This document shows, piece after piece, positions 55,857 through 64,000 of a stretch of 64,000 nt of DNA. Below the pieces are notes generated by a model. It was not told the DNA's origin. It saw only the letters and a list, made by a program, of their open reading frames with translations, and searched no databases. This stretch comes from Dyadobacter sp. CY312. GTDB lineage: Bacteria > Bacteroidota > Bacteroidia > Cytophagales > Spirosomataceae. Each line of letters opens with the position of its first letter. Position 1 is the stretch's first letter. Location of the stretch: NCBI RefSeq assembly GCF_021390535.1, contig NZ_JAJUXG010000003.1, forward strand, positions 496,001 through 560,000. The letters run 5' to 3'. Both the position numbers and the translations under genes were made by a program.

Positions 55857-58800
55857 ATGAAAGGATGCCTATACCTGCTTACCTGTCTTTTGTATCATGT
55901 CGCAAATGCTCAATCCATAAGAATAAACGGTCCTGCTGGTAGCGAATCTTTTGGGTTAAGTGTCACTGTTTTAACAAATGGCAACTATGTGGTAACAGAT
56001 GTACTTCATAATATTCCGGGAGTAACACACGTGGGTGCAGTTCATTTATATCATGGTAAAACCCACACGCTCATCAGCACCATTACCGGGTCACAACCGA
56101 GCGATCAGGTAGGATCAGGAGGAGTCACTGCCTTAACCAACGGAAATTTTGTTATAAGTAGCCCGCAGTGGAGAAACGGAGGTTACCACCAGGCAGGTGC
56201 AGCTACCTGGGGAAATGGAGTGACAGGAATTTCGGGTGTTATAAGTACATTGAATTCTTTGACAGGCAGCACTCCTAATGACAATGTGAGTTCCTCCGGC
56301 GTCAGAGCTTTACTCAATGGCCACTACGTGGTTGTGAGCCCACATTGGGAACACAACACATTACTAATGAACGATGCCGGTGCTGTAACCTGGGGAAATG
56401 GAAATACCGGAACATCAGGAACAGTTACAGAAAGCAATTCTATTGTTGGTAGTCGCTGGGATGATGCCGTTGGCGGTGATGGGATAACAATTTTATCTAA
56501 TAATAACTATGTCATTACCAGTACCAAATGGGGCGGCAGTACTCCTACGACATCTCTTGGTGCTGTGACGTGGGCCAACGGATCAGGAGGAACCGCTGGT
56601 CGGGTGAGTGCCACTAATTCACTTGTGGGAAGTTTTGACGGTGACAATGTTGGTTCTTCTGGTGTAAAAGCTCTTCCCAACGGGAATTATTTGGTCAGCA
56701 GCCCACTTAGTCGCCAGGGAGGAATTGCGGAGGCCGGTGCTGTAACCTGGGGCAACGGAACTACTGGCACTTCCGGAACTGTGAATGCCAGTAATTCTCT
56801 CGTTGGTAGTAAGGCTCAGGATAAGGTAGGTTACAGTATAACCGGAGGGATTGTTATCCTATCCAACGACCATTATGTAGTACGCTCCGAAGTCTGGGAT
56901 AATGGCTCAATTGTAAACGCCGGCGCAGTAACCTGGTGCAATGGACTTACTGGCAGAACAGGCGCAGTTTCTTCTGCAAATTCTTTGGTTGGGAGTACAA
57001 ACGAAGACCAACTCGGTGGCGGACCGCTCGAAGGGAAAGTAGTTCCATTAAGCAATGGAAACTATGTAGTATCCGGACCGGGCTGGGACAACGGTGCTGT
57101 TTTAAATGCGGGAGCAGTAATTTGGTGCAATGGAAGTACAGGTTCTACTGGTACCGTAACAGCAGCTGCATCAATTATAGGTGCTCAGGCAAATGACCAG
57201 ATAGGACAGAAAATTACCGCACTAACAAATGGCAATTATGTCATTTCCAGTCCTTACTGGGACAATGGAGGCACGTCAAACGTAGGTGCTACCACCTGGG
57301 CTAACGGAAGCTCACTCACCGCCGGCACCATATCATCTGCTAATTCAATTATTGGAAATACCACTAACGACTTTATATCTCAAAAGGTAATAGCACTGAC
57401 TAACGGCAATTACGTAGTAGCAAACCAATACTGGAATAACGGTGCAACCGTTGACGCAGGGGCAGCCACATGGCGAAATGGTACTGTACCAACCTCAGGA
57501 ACGCTATCTGCCTCTAATTCCTTAACTGGAAGTAGCCCTTCAGATAATGTAGGTCGTGATGTTGTACGTCTGCACAATGGCAACTATGTAGTAGGTAGCC
57601 CTATCTGGAATAATGGTGCCGTAGCTGATGTTGGAGCAGTTACCTGGGGTGATGGTTTAACAGGTATTACAGGTTTGGTGAGTGTTGCCAATTCACTTGT
57701 AGGCAGTAGTCCCAATGATAACATAGGAGTTCAGGCAACAACAGGTGTTGATGTTGGTATCCATCCGTTGGCTAATGGAAATTATGTGGTGGAAAGTCAC
57801 TTATGGAACAATGGGGTTATAGAACATGTTGGGGCCGTGACATTGTGCGATGGGGTGAAAGGCACAATCGGAGCCGTAAATTCCAGTAATTCCTTGGTAG
57901 GTAATACCGCAAACGATAATTTAGGCTACTACTTTACCAGCCCACTCAACGATGGAAATTACTTAATTCGCGGAGTAAATTGGGACAATGGTGCTACCCC
58001 AAACGCAGGATCAATGACCTTAGGTAATGGGTCGTTTGCAATGTCAGGCACGATTTCACGCTGTAACAGTATACTCGGAAATGTTGCCAACGAAGGAGGA
58101 AGCCTGAAACCAGCCTACAATTACACTTATGGTTATCTGATTGTTGGTCTCTCTCGTGAAAATTCCATCATTATTCACAATGCTACCGGACAAGATTTAC
58201 CAACCAGCGGTGCGGAAACATCTGTAATTGTGCTTGGGAATAACAAAATCCCGTTTCTTACTGACGGCGGCTGCAACATCGTGGTGAGTATTACTCCCAA
58301 TGGCAGCGATCCGGTAAGAGGTAAAGTACACGCACAGATATGGAAAGAAGGAACAGTTCCTTCAACAGCAATTTATCCATATGTAGCCAGGCACTACCAA
58401 ATCACCCCCGAAAAAAATACGTCTACTGCCCGTGTAACACTTTATTTTACCCATAAAGAATTCTTGGAATTCAACAGTCACTCGGGAAGTACCTTGGATC
58501 TCCCTGCAAACGGTGGAGATGCAACCGGAATTTTGAATCTGCGTGTAGAGAAATTTGCAGGGAAAAGTAACGATGGTACTGGTCTGCCTGCCAGTTATAC
58601 TGAGGGATCCGAAACCATCAACCCGGATGATGCCGATATTATTTGGAACAGCCAACAAGATCGTTGGGAAGTAAGTTTTGATGTAAGTACAGGTTTCAGC
58701 GGGTTTATCGTCCATACTTATTCCTCTTCTCTACCAGTTCGGCTCGTCGAATTCAATGGAAAAACGCAGGAACTAAATGCTCTCCTGCAATGGGAAATAG

Positions 58801-59279
58801 CAGATGCTTCCAATTTCAGCCATTTTGACCTGGAAAGAAGTACTGATGCCAAACAATTTCAGTTCGTTTCCAAAGTGGACTTCTCTGCCAAAGAAAATAA
58901 ATACGAATACAACGACCTGAAAGCTTCCAATTTCGTCAATTCACAAAATCAAATCTATTACCGGCTAAAAATGCTCGATCTGGATGGAAGTTTCGCTTAC
59001 AGCAAGATCGTAAGTCTTAAATTCAATGACTCCGCCCAAAAGTTCGCTTATCCCAATCCATTTGTGAATGAAGTATCGATATCTGTAAAAAATCAAAACG
59101 ACCAAAAAGCTGAAATACAATTCATCGATTCAAAAGGGAGTGTGGTGTTTGACAGAAATGTGATTGTCACAGATAATAAAATCGATCTTACTGATTTGAA
59201 TATTCCCGCAGGTGCTTATGTGATTCGTATTACCTCTGGCTCAGAAACGGTTAATATCAAGGCAGTCAAAGGCAATTGA
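55857..59279 (+). CDS. large exported repeat protein with T9SS sorting domain
   Basis: A 1140-residue secreted protein. The ATG at 55857 is chosen because it directly begins a signal peptide (MKGCLYLLTCLLYHVANAQS); an upstream ATG (55788) would add 23 polar residues. It has 12 clear copies, plus one degenerate, of a unit of about 57-62 residues with the pattern SLVGS-x-D-x-VG, LTNGNYVVxSP-W-NG, AGAVTWGNG-TG-xG. These resemble FG-GAP-like beta-propeller blades, but more than seven. Next comes a fibronectin-like module (LPVRLVEFNGKTQELNALLQW), then a Por-type tail (YPNPFVNEVSISV ... AGAYVIRITSG). Function unknown; surface or secreted location is likely. Confidence 0.85.
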   Translation: MKGCLYLLTCLLYHVANAQSIRINGPAGSESFGLSVTVLTNGNYVVTDVLHNIPGVTHVGAVHLYHGKTHTLISTITGSQPSDQVGSGGVTALTNGNFVISSPQWRNGGYHQAGAATWGNGVTGISGVISTLNSLTGSTPNDNVSSSGVRALLNGHYVVVSPHWEHNTLLMNDAGAVTWGNGNTGTSGTVTESNSIVGSRWDDAVGGDGITILSNNNYVITSTKWGGSTPTTSLGAVTWANGSGGTAGRVSATNSLVGSFDGDNVGSSGVKALPNGNYLVSSPLSRQGGIAEAGAVTWGNGTTGTSGTVNASNSLVGSKAQDKVGYSITGGIVILSNDHYVVRSEVWDNGSIVNAGAVTWCNGLTGRTGAVSSANSLVGSTNEDQLGGGPLEGKVVPLSNGNYVVSGPGWDNGAVLNAGAVIWCNGSTGSTGTVTAAASIIGAQANDQIGQKITALTNGNYVISSPYWDNGGTSNVGATTWANGSSLTAGTISSANSIIGNTTNDFISQKVIALTNGNYVVANQYWNNGATVDAGAATWRNGTVPTSGTLSASNSLTGSSPSDNVGRDVVRLHNGNYVVGSPIWNNGAVADVGAVTWGDGLTGITGLVSVANSLVGSSPNDNIGVQATTGVDVGIHPLANGNYVVESHLWNNGVIEHVGAVTLCDGVKGTIGAVNSSNSLVGNTANDNLGYYFTSPLNDGNYLIRGVNWDNGATPNAGSMTLGNGSFAMSGTISRCNSILGNVANEGGSLKPAYNYTYGYLIVGLSRENSIIIHNATGQDLPTSGAETSVIVLGNNKIPFLTDGGCNIVVSITPNGSDPVRGKVHAQIWKEGTVPSTAIYPYVARHYQITPEKNTSTARVTLYFTHKEFLEFNSHSGSTLDLPANGGDATGILNLRVEKFAGKSNDGTGLPASYTEGSETINPDDADIIWNSQQDRWEVSFDVSTGFSGFIVHTYSSSLPVRLVEFNGKTQELNALLQWEIADASNFSHFDLERSTDAKQFQFVSKVDFSAKENKYEYNDLKASNFVNSQNQIYYRLKMLDLDGSFAYSKIVSLKFNDSAQKFAYPNPFVNEVSISVKNQNDQKAEIQFIDSKGSVVFDRNVIVTDNKIDLTDLNIPAGAYVIRITSGSETVNIKAVKGN

Positions 59280-59317
59280 AATTCAGTTAATTAAAACCTC
59301 TAAATATAAAGCACCAG

Positions 59318-59830
59318 ATGAAAACTCCCCTATTTTTCGCAGTTACGCTCCTATTTTTTAGTCTGAATTCATGCAGCAAGAAAAATTCGGACGATGTCAC
59401 CCCGAATGATAAACGCGAAGGAACCATTTCAATGCAGATTAACGGCACCACGTGGAGTGGCGAATGCGGCGCAGTAGATGCCAAAATCGGATCCCAAACC
59501 AATGTTTCCATAGTTGGATACAAAGATGGAAAAACGGCCAAAGGCAACGATGGCATTGTGATCACAATTAGCGGATTTACCGGTACAGGAAATTATTCTG
59601 CTACGAGCCATGAGGGTAGCAGCATATCCGTAGTGTACAACGGAATCACCTATTCCAACGACAAAAAGGCTACTGTTCAGCCTGTTGTTAAGATAACAGA
59701 AGGCAATTTACCCACCACTCCACTAGGTCCTGGAAAAGTAGCTGGTGAATTTAATGCAAGCCTAAGAAATCCAACCGAAGGTTTTATTGAAATAACGAAC
59801 TGTAAGTTTCAGACTACTGATATTTTATAA
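59318..59830 (+). CDS. hypothetical lipoprotein (DUF6252-like)
   Basis: A 170-residue lipoprotein (lipobox LNSC, Cys19) followed by a compact beta domain: REGTISMQINGTTWSGECGAVDAK, then GIVITISGFTGTGNYSATS. Small lipoproteins with NGxxW followed by ISGF are frequent in Bacteroidota and I associate them with DUF6252, without certainty. It lies 38 bp after the T9SS repeat gene and is probably co-transcribed. Function unknown. Confidence 0.72.
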   Translation: MKTPLFFAVTLLFFSLNSCSKKNSDDVTPNDKREGTISMQINGTTWSGECGAVDAKIGSQTNVSIVGYKDGKTAKGNDGIVITISGFTGTGNYSATSHEGSSISVVYNGITYSNDKKATVQPVVKITEGNLPTTPLGPGKVAGEFNASLRNPTEGFIEITNCKFQTTDIL

Positions 59831-59864
59831 TGTGCTGATTATTATACTGTTATAATCAGCACAT
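59830..59864. terminator. bidirectional hairpin after the lipoprotein gene
   Basis: TGTGCTGATTAT and ATAATCAGCACA form a 12-bp stem. It sits directly behind the stop codon, in the gap to the convergent GntP gene. Confidence 0.7.
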
Positions 59865-59885
59865 TACAAAATTAGAATTTGATCC

Positions 59886-59932
59886 TTAGTGGAGAAATTT
59901 TACTTACCAACAAAGTCAAATTTCTCCACTAA
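59886..59932. terminator. second hairpin in the gap before the GntP gene
   Basis: Exact 15-bp arms TTAGTGGAGAAATTT (59886-59900) and AAATTTCTCCACTAA (59918-59932) with a 17-nt loop, six bases from the GntP stop. No long T run, so termination is likely but not certain. Confidence 0.6.
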
Positions 59933-59937
59933 CTATG

Positions 59938-61278
59938 CTAAGAAACGATCATCCAAATTTGATACAATATCACCGTAACCACCAAACTAACAACTCCCTG
60001 CAAACCGGTAAGCAATGTATGTGTCCGGTAAGCATCTTTGGCACTGATTCCTGTAAATTGTGAAACAACCCAAAACCAGGCATCATTCGTATGCGAAACA
60101 ACCATGGCACCGCTGCCAACTGCCATTACCACAAATGTGATTTGGATTGGAGTTACAAACCCAAGTGACGCAAGTAAGGGAGCTAGAATGCTCGTTGTCA
60201 ATACCATGGATGAGGTTGTGGATCCCTGAGCAGTTTTGAAGAACGCTGCAATGAAGAAAGCAATCAACAGCAGATATACTCCCGACATTTCATTGTGCAG
60301 CAGCCACTCACTCACCATATCTTTCAACGAGGTTTCTTTTAAAATAGCGCCAAATGCTCCACCTGCCCCTACTAGTACAAGTGTGGTGCCGCAATGCTCG
60401 ATTCCACTTTTGAAACAGGCTGTCATATTTGCAGCTGCATCTTTGGGAAACAGGGAATAACTAAAAAAAATCGCCAGCAAAAAAGACACCAGCGGGCTTC
60501 CGAAAAACCCTAACCAGGCCGCTATCTGTTCCGGGAAATGCAGGATTTTGGCAGAAGAAGCCAGCGTTATCAGCAAAATGGGAAGAACAATTGGCATAAA
60601 GGATTTCCATGCAGGCGGCAAAGTCCGGTTCTCGACCGATACATTTTCTAATGAAAACTCTTCACTCACCTGAATATTCTTCGCATACCTTCCGGCAAAC
60701 CAGGTTGATAAGAACAAACTGGGAATAGAAACCAGAAGTCCTATGATGATCACAAGACCAACGGAGTCGGCTATGCCCAAATTCCCGGCGGCAGATAGCG
60801 GACCTGGTGTTGGAGGCACCAGTGTATGCGTAGCAAAAAGTCCACCGGAAAGTGAGATGGCGATTACAGGAAGTGAGATCCCGGTTCGTTTCGCAACAAC
60901 CTGATTCAGCTTGTGCAAGATGATAAATCCCGAATCACAGAAAACGGGAATACCTACAATTGCCCCGATCAGCGACATGGCCAGAGCAGGACGTTTTTCT
61001 CCAAACAATTTCAGGATCACATCCGCCACTTTAATCGCTGCACCCGATTTGTCCAGAATGGCGCCAATTACACAGCCAAGGATCACCATCAGCCCGATTT
61101 TGGACATTAGTTCGCCAAAGCCCTTGCCTATCGTCTCGGCAAGTTTGTCAATGGGTAATCCTGCAAAAATACCCACACCTAATGCAGCCAGAAGCAGACC
61201 TGCCAGTGGGTGTAATTTTAGCACGGTTGAACTTAAAACAATAAAAAGAATGGATAAAAGAACGACCAGAATAATCAT
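59938..61278 (-). CDS. GntP family permease
   Basis: A 446-residue membrane protein with about 12 hydrophobic spans of the gluconate:H+ symporter family. Motifs: LHPLAGLLLAALGVGIFAG, VGIPVFCDSGFIILHKL, LSGGLFATHTLVPPTPGPLSAAG, GAGGAFGAILKETSL and VSHTNDAWFWVVSQFTG. The substrate is probably gluconate or a related sugar acid. Single gene; the neighbouring esterase and lipoprotein lie upstream on the same strand after 46 bp, so the three may form an operon. Confidence 0.92.
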   Translation of the reverse strand: MIILVVLLSILFIVLSSTVLKLHPLAGLLLAALGVGIFAGLPIDKLAETIGKGFGELMSKIGLMVILGCVIGAILDKSGAAIKVADVILKLFGEKRPALAMSLIGAIVGIPVFCDSGFIILHKLNQVVAKRTGISLPVIAISLSGGLFATHTLVPPTPGPLSAAGNLGIADSVGLVIIIGLLVSIPSLFLSTWFAGRYAKNIQVSEEFSLENVSVENRTLPPAWKSFMPIVLPILLITLASSAKILHFPEQIAAWLGFFGSPLVSFLLAIFFSYSLFPKDAAANMTACFKSGIEHCGTTLVLVGAGGAFGAILKETSLKDMVSEWLLHNEMSGVYLLLIAFFIAAFFKTAQGSTTSSMVLTTSILAPLLASLGFVTPIQITFVVMAVGSGAMVVSHTNDAWFWVVSQFTGISAKDAYRTHTLLTGLQGVVSLVVTVILYQIWMIVS

Positions 61279-61324
61279 AAAACGGTTTTGATGAAGTCTA
61301 TTTTATCAAAGTGTTGGACTAATA

Positions 61325-61963
61325 TTAATTTGTCTGGCAGCCATGCTGCAATATTTTCACTTTATGAAAGTCGTCTATTTTTAGTTGTACCCATCCAAAA
61401 GTTGTATCTGTTCCTACCACTTTTCTTAATGCCATATATACTTCTTCATTCCACAAATTCATTTCTGACTGTGGAACAATAAACGCTCCTGTCTTATAAG
61501 AAATAGTTTTCCCACGCAAACTATCTCCCCAAGAGGTACCATTTGTAGTCCATTCTAAGCTATTTGAAATCACATCCCCCTTGTTTACTGGAAAAGGATG
61601 CATACTATAAAATGCCCCTAAATGAACTTTGCTTTCAACACCATCCATTTTCGCAAATGTTTTGTAAATTTTGCTCGAAAATGCAATGTCCGGCGTATCA
61701 TCATTATCTAAATTAATTTTGAATGCACCTTCCGCCATACCACAGGATATAACTCCCCCAGCAGTATCACATTTCAAACTTGGCTCAACAATTACAATTG
61801 GATTAAAGGCATAATGATAAAAATTCTCGCTTGACAAAATTTCACCAGCCTTGATGGATAAAGATTTTACTTGCGGGAGAGCATCACCATCCTTCTTACA
61901 ACTCACTATAAACAAGCATATTAAAAAAACAAATCCGAAAGAAAACTTATCTGCTTTCATCAT
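61325..61963 (-). CDS. hypothetical lipoprotein
   Basis: A 212-residue lipoprotein (lipobox IVSC, Cys22). It has KINLDNDDTPDIAFSSK, a short Asp/Asn run like those of calcium-binding or FG-GAP-like domains, and a C-terminal VGTDTTFGWVQLKIDDFHKVKI, a beta-sandwich style ending. Family not recognised. Its start overlaps the end of the esterase gene by 4 bp, indicating coupled translation and possibly joint action at the cell surface. Confidence 0.72.
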   Translation of the reverse strand: MMKADKFSFGFVFLICLFIVSCKKDGDALPQVKSLSIKAGEILSSENFYHYAFNPIVIVEPSLKCDTAGGVISCGMAEGAFKINLDNDDTPDIAFSSKIYKTFAKMDGVESKVHLGAFYSMHPFPVNKGDVISNSLEWTTNGTSWGDSLRGKTISYKTGAFIVPQSEMNLWNEEVYMALRKVVGTDTTFGWVQLKIDDFHKVKILQHGCQTN

Positions 61964-63108
61964 AACAACCCCATGATTTTATCATCTCCCATTACGGCAT
62001 TGGAAGGACGTGGATGTGCCGCATTAAATACTTCAAGATCTGCCTGAGTTAGCACTTTTGAACCCGCTTCGTCAACTTGACCGTTGGCATCGGATATTTT
62101 TTTAATGTCCAGATTCAGCTGTTTTGCCATAAATACATACATCGCATTTCTTTTCGAAGGACCATAATCATGTTTTTCGTCGGGAAGGTGTACGTTTTCT
62201 ACCAGCTCCGATTTTCCGTATAAGCCATAAATATTCTTAATATGTGGAAACTCAACTTCGGGGGTATTTTTAGTCCAATCGTCACCGTCAGAAATGAGCA
62301 GCATCGGACGTGGAACCGCGAGAGCTGCTATTTCAACATTATTGGTTTGAAAATTGCCGTTCTTATGAATTGGCAAGCCACTTTCACAAACACAGCCACC
62401 AAAAAAGTAAGCAGAAACCATCACACAAGGCACCGACACCTTTATACGATCATCCAGCGCTGTAAGGAGGAAAGTTTGTGTTCCCCCGCCCGACTCGCCG
62501 GTTACCGCGATACGTTGCTTGTCAACCTCGGGCAGAGACGAAACAAAATCCAGGGCTCTTATGGCATTGATTGTCTGTAACTTCAACGCTTTGGGCATTT
62601 TGTGCTCACACTGTCTGGCATCTCCCTGCCCCACCATATCCCACACAAACACCACGGCGCCCATTCTGGCCAAAGTGGCGCAGCGTTTTTGTGTTTGCTC
62701 ACGAAAACGCCCATGCGGATTTTCACCGTGTCCGTGCGGACACAATACAGCCGGGTAGGATTTTTGTTTTTGCAAAGGTCTATACAAATTACCTGTTACA
62801 TACACACCGGGTATACTTTCGAAAGCTACATTTTCTATGCTGTAACCATCCATAATACGCTTGCTGTGAATGATGGGTTTGCTAACGGGTCTGGCTGGGA
62901 GGGTTTCCAAACCCATCCCTTTTTTTATCTGATTTCTGATCTGTGCAGCTCGTGCTTCCCAGGCTGGCTTGCTGGTTACAGTATGGTTTTCAAGGAAGGC
63001 TTTCCCCTCGGCCTCAGTAAAATACTTTCCCTGACAGAGCTCTGCCGTTTGTGCACATACATTGTTTACTGCAAATGCAGCAAGAATAAGTATCAAAAAT
63101 AATCTCAT
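61960..63108 (-). CDS. alpha/beta hydrolase, acetylxylan-esterase-like
   Basis: A 382-residue exported hydrolase: signal peptide 1-19 (ends NNVCAQ), lid region, HGHGENPHGRFREQTQ (about 125-140) and nucleophile Ser206 in VTGESGGGTQ; the acid is probably in LLISDGDDWTKN and the His in PDEKHDYG. The architecture fits the large Bacteroidota esterase family often called acetylxylan esterase, which removes acyl groups from polysaccharides. Substrate is inference. Co-transcribed with the overlapping lipoprotein gene and possibly with gntP. Confidence 0.88.
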   Translation of the reverse strand: MRLFLILILAAFAVNNVCAQTAELCQGKYFTEAEGKAFLENHTVTSKPAWEARAAQIRNQIKKGMGLETLPARPVSKPIIHSKRIMDGYSIENVAFESIPGVYVTGNLYRPLQKQKSYPAVLCPHGHGENPHGRFREQTQKRCATLARMGAVVFVWDMVGQGDARQCEHKMPKALKLQTINAIRALDFVSSLPEVDKQRIAVTGESGGGTQTFLLTALDDRIKVSVPCVMVSAYFFGGCVCESGLPIHKNGNFQTNNVEIAALAVPRPMLLISDGDDWTKNTPEVEFPHIKNIYGLYGKSELVENVHLPDEKHDYGPSKRNAMYVFMAKQLNLDIKKISDANGQVDEAGSKVLTQADLEVFNAAHPRPSNAVMGDDKIMGLL

Positions 63109-63186
63109 GGAGTTGCTGGAATGAATGATCGGATTGTCGGAAAAAGACAGCTCAACGTGCTTTACTACTGATGTAATGAAGTATTT

Positions 63187-63344
63187 CGGTCTGAACGGCG
63201 AGAGCCGGTCTGAACGACTTCAAGTTCTTTCCTAAGACTTTGTTCAGCCTGACTGTATCTTGCAGACCAGAGGCAATTCTTTCTATTCAGACCGACTCCG
63301 TCGTTCAGACCAGTTAGCTCCGTTCAGCCTGACTGCGTCATGCA
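63187..63344. repeat. short interspersed repeat cluster
   Basis: Two copies of CGGTCTGAACG (63187-63197, 63206-63216), the inverse CGTTCAGACC (63302-63311), and two near-identical 23-bp units GTTCAGCCTGACTG-TNTC-TGCA (63242-63264, 63322-63344). The arrangement of direct and inverted CTGAAC/GTTCAG units in the gap between the esterase and the lipid-kinase gene looks like a small REP-type element. Confidence 0.6.
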
Positions 63345-63364
63345 TTCCGGGACAGGAATTTGCT

Positions 63365-64000
63365 TCAAGGAATGGCAACCCGGATATAGTCTTTGAGAAT
63401 ATGCGTTTCCAGTTTACGAACCATACCTTTGTACTCACCATCGATCTGAAAATACACTTCCTTATCCAGGCACTCGATCAGCGCATTTTCCACAGAAATT
63501 ATTTTCATAATTTCAGGATTGAGATCCGTATTACCTGTCAGGATTTTAGCTGTTTCAATAAAATCCAGTCTTTTGGCAATGACCAGTTCATAAAAGCCAT
63601 CGGACATATTTCCCATCGGATTGATGTTCACACCGGTGCCATATTTTTGAGCATTGGCAATGATGACGATCAAAGCCTCCGTTTCAATCACTTCATTTTC
63701 AGTTGTGATACGGACCTGGAAATTTTCGTGCTCACTCAGCGTTTTAAGCATTTCGCGCGCGTAACCCATTTTACCTCGGGTTTCGCCATTCTCATAGTTT
63801 TTCACCAACAATGCATTCAAACCAATGTCGCTTAAATGAAGACTTATTTCTCCATTGATACTTACGGCATCAATTCCAATACTTTTTTCACCGAATGCAA
63901 TTTCAACAGCATCCGAAAGATTCGCCGGAATGCCAAAGTCGACTGATAAACCATTAGCAGACCCAGCCGGAATAATGCACAAGGTAACATCAAGCCCATA
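63365..64000 (-). CDS. diacylglycerol kinase family protein (partial, start beyond the window)
   Basis: The C-terminal 212 residues of a DAGK/sphingosine-kinase-fold lipid kinase. The frame reads through the window edge; the upstream bases still code (YGLDVTLCIIPAGSANGLS), so the true start is outside. The motif CIIPAGSANGLS is the family GxGNxxA-type ATP-binding loop. MGNMSDGFYELVIAKRLDF and YFQIDGEYKG match the C-terminal beta-sandwich seen in DgkB/YegS. Likely phosphorylates a lipid or lipid precursor. Convergent relation to the repeat cluster and esterase. Confidence 0.88.
   Translation of the reverse strand, partial: YGLDVTLCIIPAGSANGLSVDFGIPANLSDAVEIAFGEKSIGIDAVSINGEISLHLSDIGLNALLVKNYENGETRGKMGYAREMLKTLSEHENFQVRITTENEVIETEALIVIIANAQKYGTGVNINPMGNMSDGFYELVIAKRLDFIETAKILTGNTDLNPEIMKIISVENALIECLDKEVYFQIDGEYKGMVRKLETHILKDYIRVAIP

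Noticed and set aside
56100..58100. Minisatellite-type DNA repeat
   Set aside because: Repetition is at the protein level inside one gene; the DNA copies are diverged, so it is a repeat domain array and not a DNA satellite.
62602..63102. Plus-strand open frame opposite the esterase
   Set aside because: Antisense shadow of a complete esterase gene with signal peptide and catalytic motif.
63260..63835. Plus-strand open frame of 191 codons near the window end
   Set aside because: It is antisense to the clearly coding diacylglycerol-kinase-like gene and runs through the repeat cluster.

Overview
The window looks like chromosomal core sequence from a Bacteroidota species, most likely order Cytophagales (Spirosomataceae/Dyadobacter-like; the genus is a guess). 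Evidence: two SusC/SusD outer-membrane pairs, a Por-type (T9SS) C-terminal sorting domain, the lipoprotein TamL in place of TamA, a GWxTD lipoprotein, promoters of the Bacteroidota type (TAnnTTTG at -7, TTTG near -33), and start codons without a clear Shine-Dalgarno sequence. No rRNA, tRNA, CRISPR array, prophage or complete insertion sequence was seen. The window ends inside a diacylglycerol-kinase-like gene.

Layout. 0-8 kb: outer-membrane DUF5686 protein, a nitroreductase/ABC-ATPase pair, a YbjQ protein, metF preceded by an unidentified structured RNA with its own promoter and terminator, an ElaA-like acetyltransferase, YebC and a GreA-like protein. 8-15 kb: pyrB; a two-gene cassette for oxidising unsaturated fatty acids behind a perfect palindromic operator; a GWxTD lipoprotein; rlmB; mnmA; and a hypothetical protein with a kinase-like motif order. 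15.9-20.1 kb: a tight operon mobA-fdhD-small protein-molybdopterin oxidoreductase. 20-26 kb: GDPD lipase-like enzyme, MazF/PemK toxin-antitoxin pair, M48 protease, metX under a clear SAM-I riboswitch, a DUF721 protein, LD-carboxypeptidase and an SDR. 26-39.5 kb: M20 amidohydrolase and two divergent SusCD loci separated by 1.29 kb without a gene. 39.5-45 kb: aminotransferase, queuosine-precursor transporter, and an rRNA/tRNA methyltransferase head-to-head with tamL. 45-53.3 kb: miaB, a sigma-54 activator without receiver domain, lptE, a TPR-like protein, secG, a LOG-family protein, a conserved unknown, groES-groEL. 53.5-64 kb: LolD-like ATPase, sucC, a 12-repeat T9SS-exported protein with a lipoprotein partner, GntP permease, an esterase/lipoprotein pair and the partial lipid kinase.

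How the parts work together. Methionine and one-carbon metabolism appears twice (metF, metX), each behind an RNA leader. RNA modification is scattered (RlmB, MnmA, MiaB, TrmH-like, queuosine-precursor uptake). Cell-envelope biogenesis dominates: TamL, LptE, SecG, LolD-like ATPase, SusCD and several lipoproteins. Intergenic DNA between convergent genes carries long inverted repeats and terminators.

Most worth a second look: the structured RNA before metF, a sigma-54 type promoter before groESL downstream of a sigma-54 activator gene, the palindromic operator at 9.33 kb, the kinase-like hypothetical at 14.7 kb, the small protein locked between FdhD and the oxidoreductase, and the TTG-started tamL whose start codon overlaps that of its divergent neighbour.
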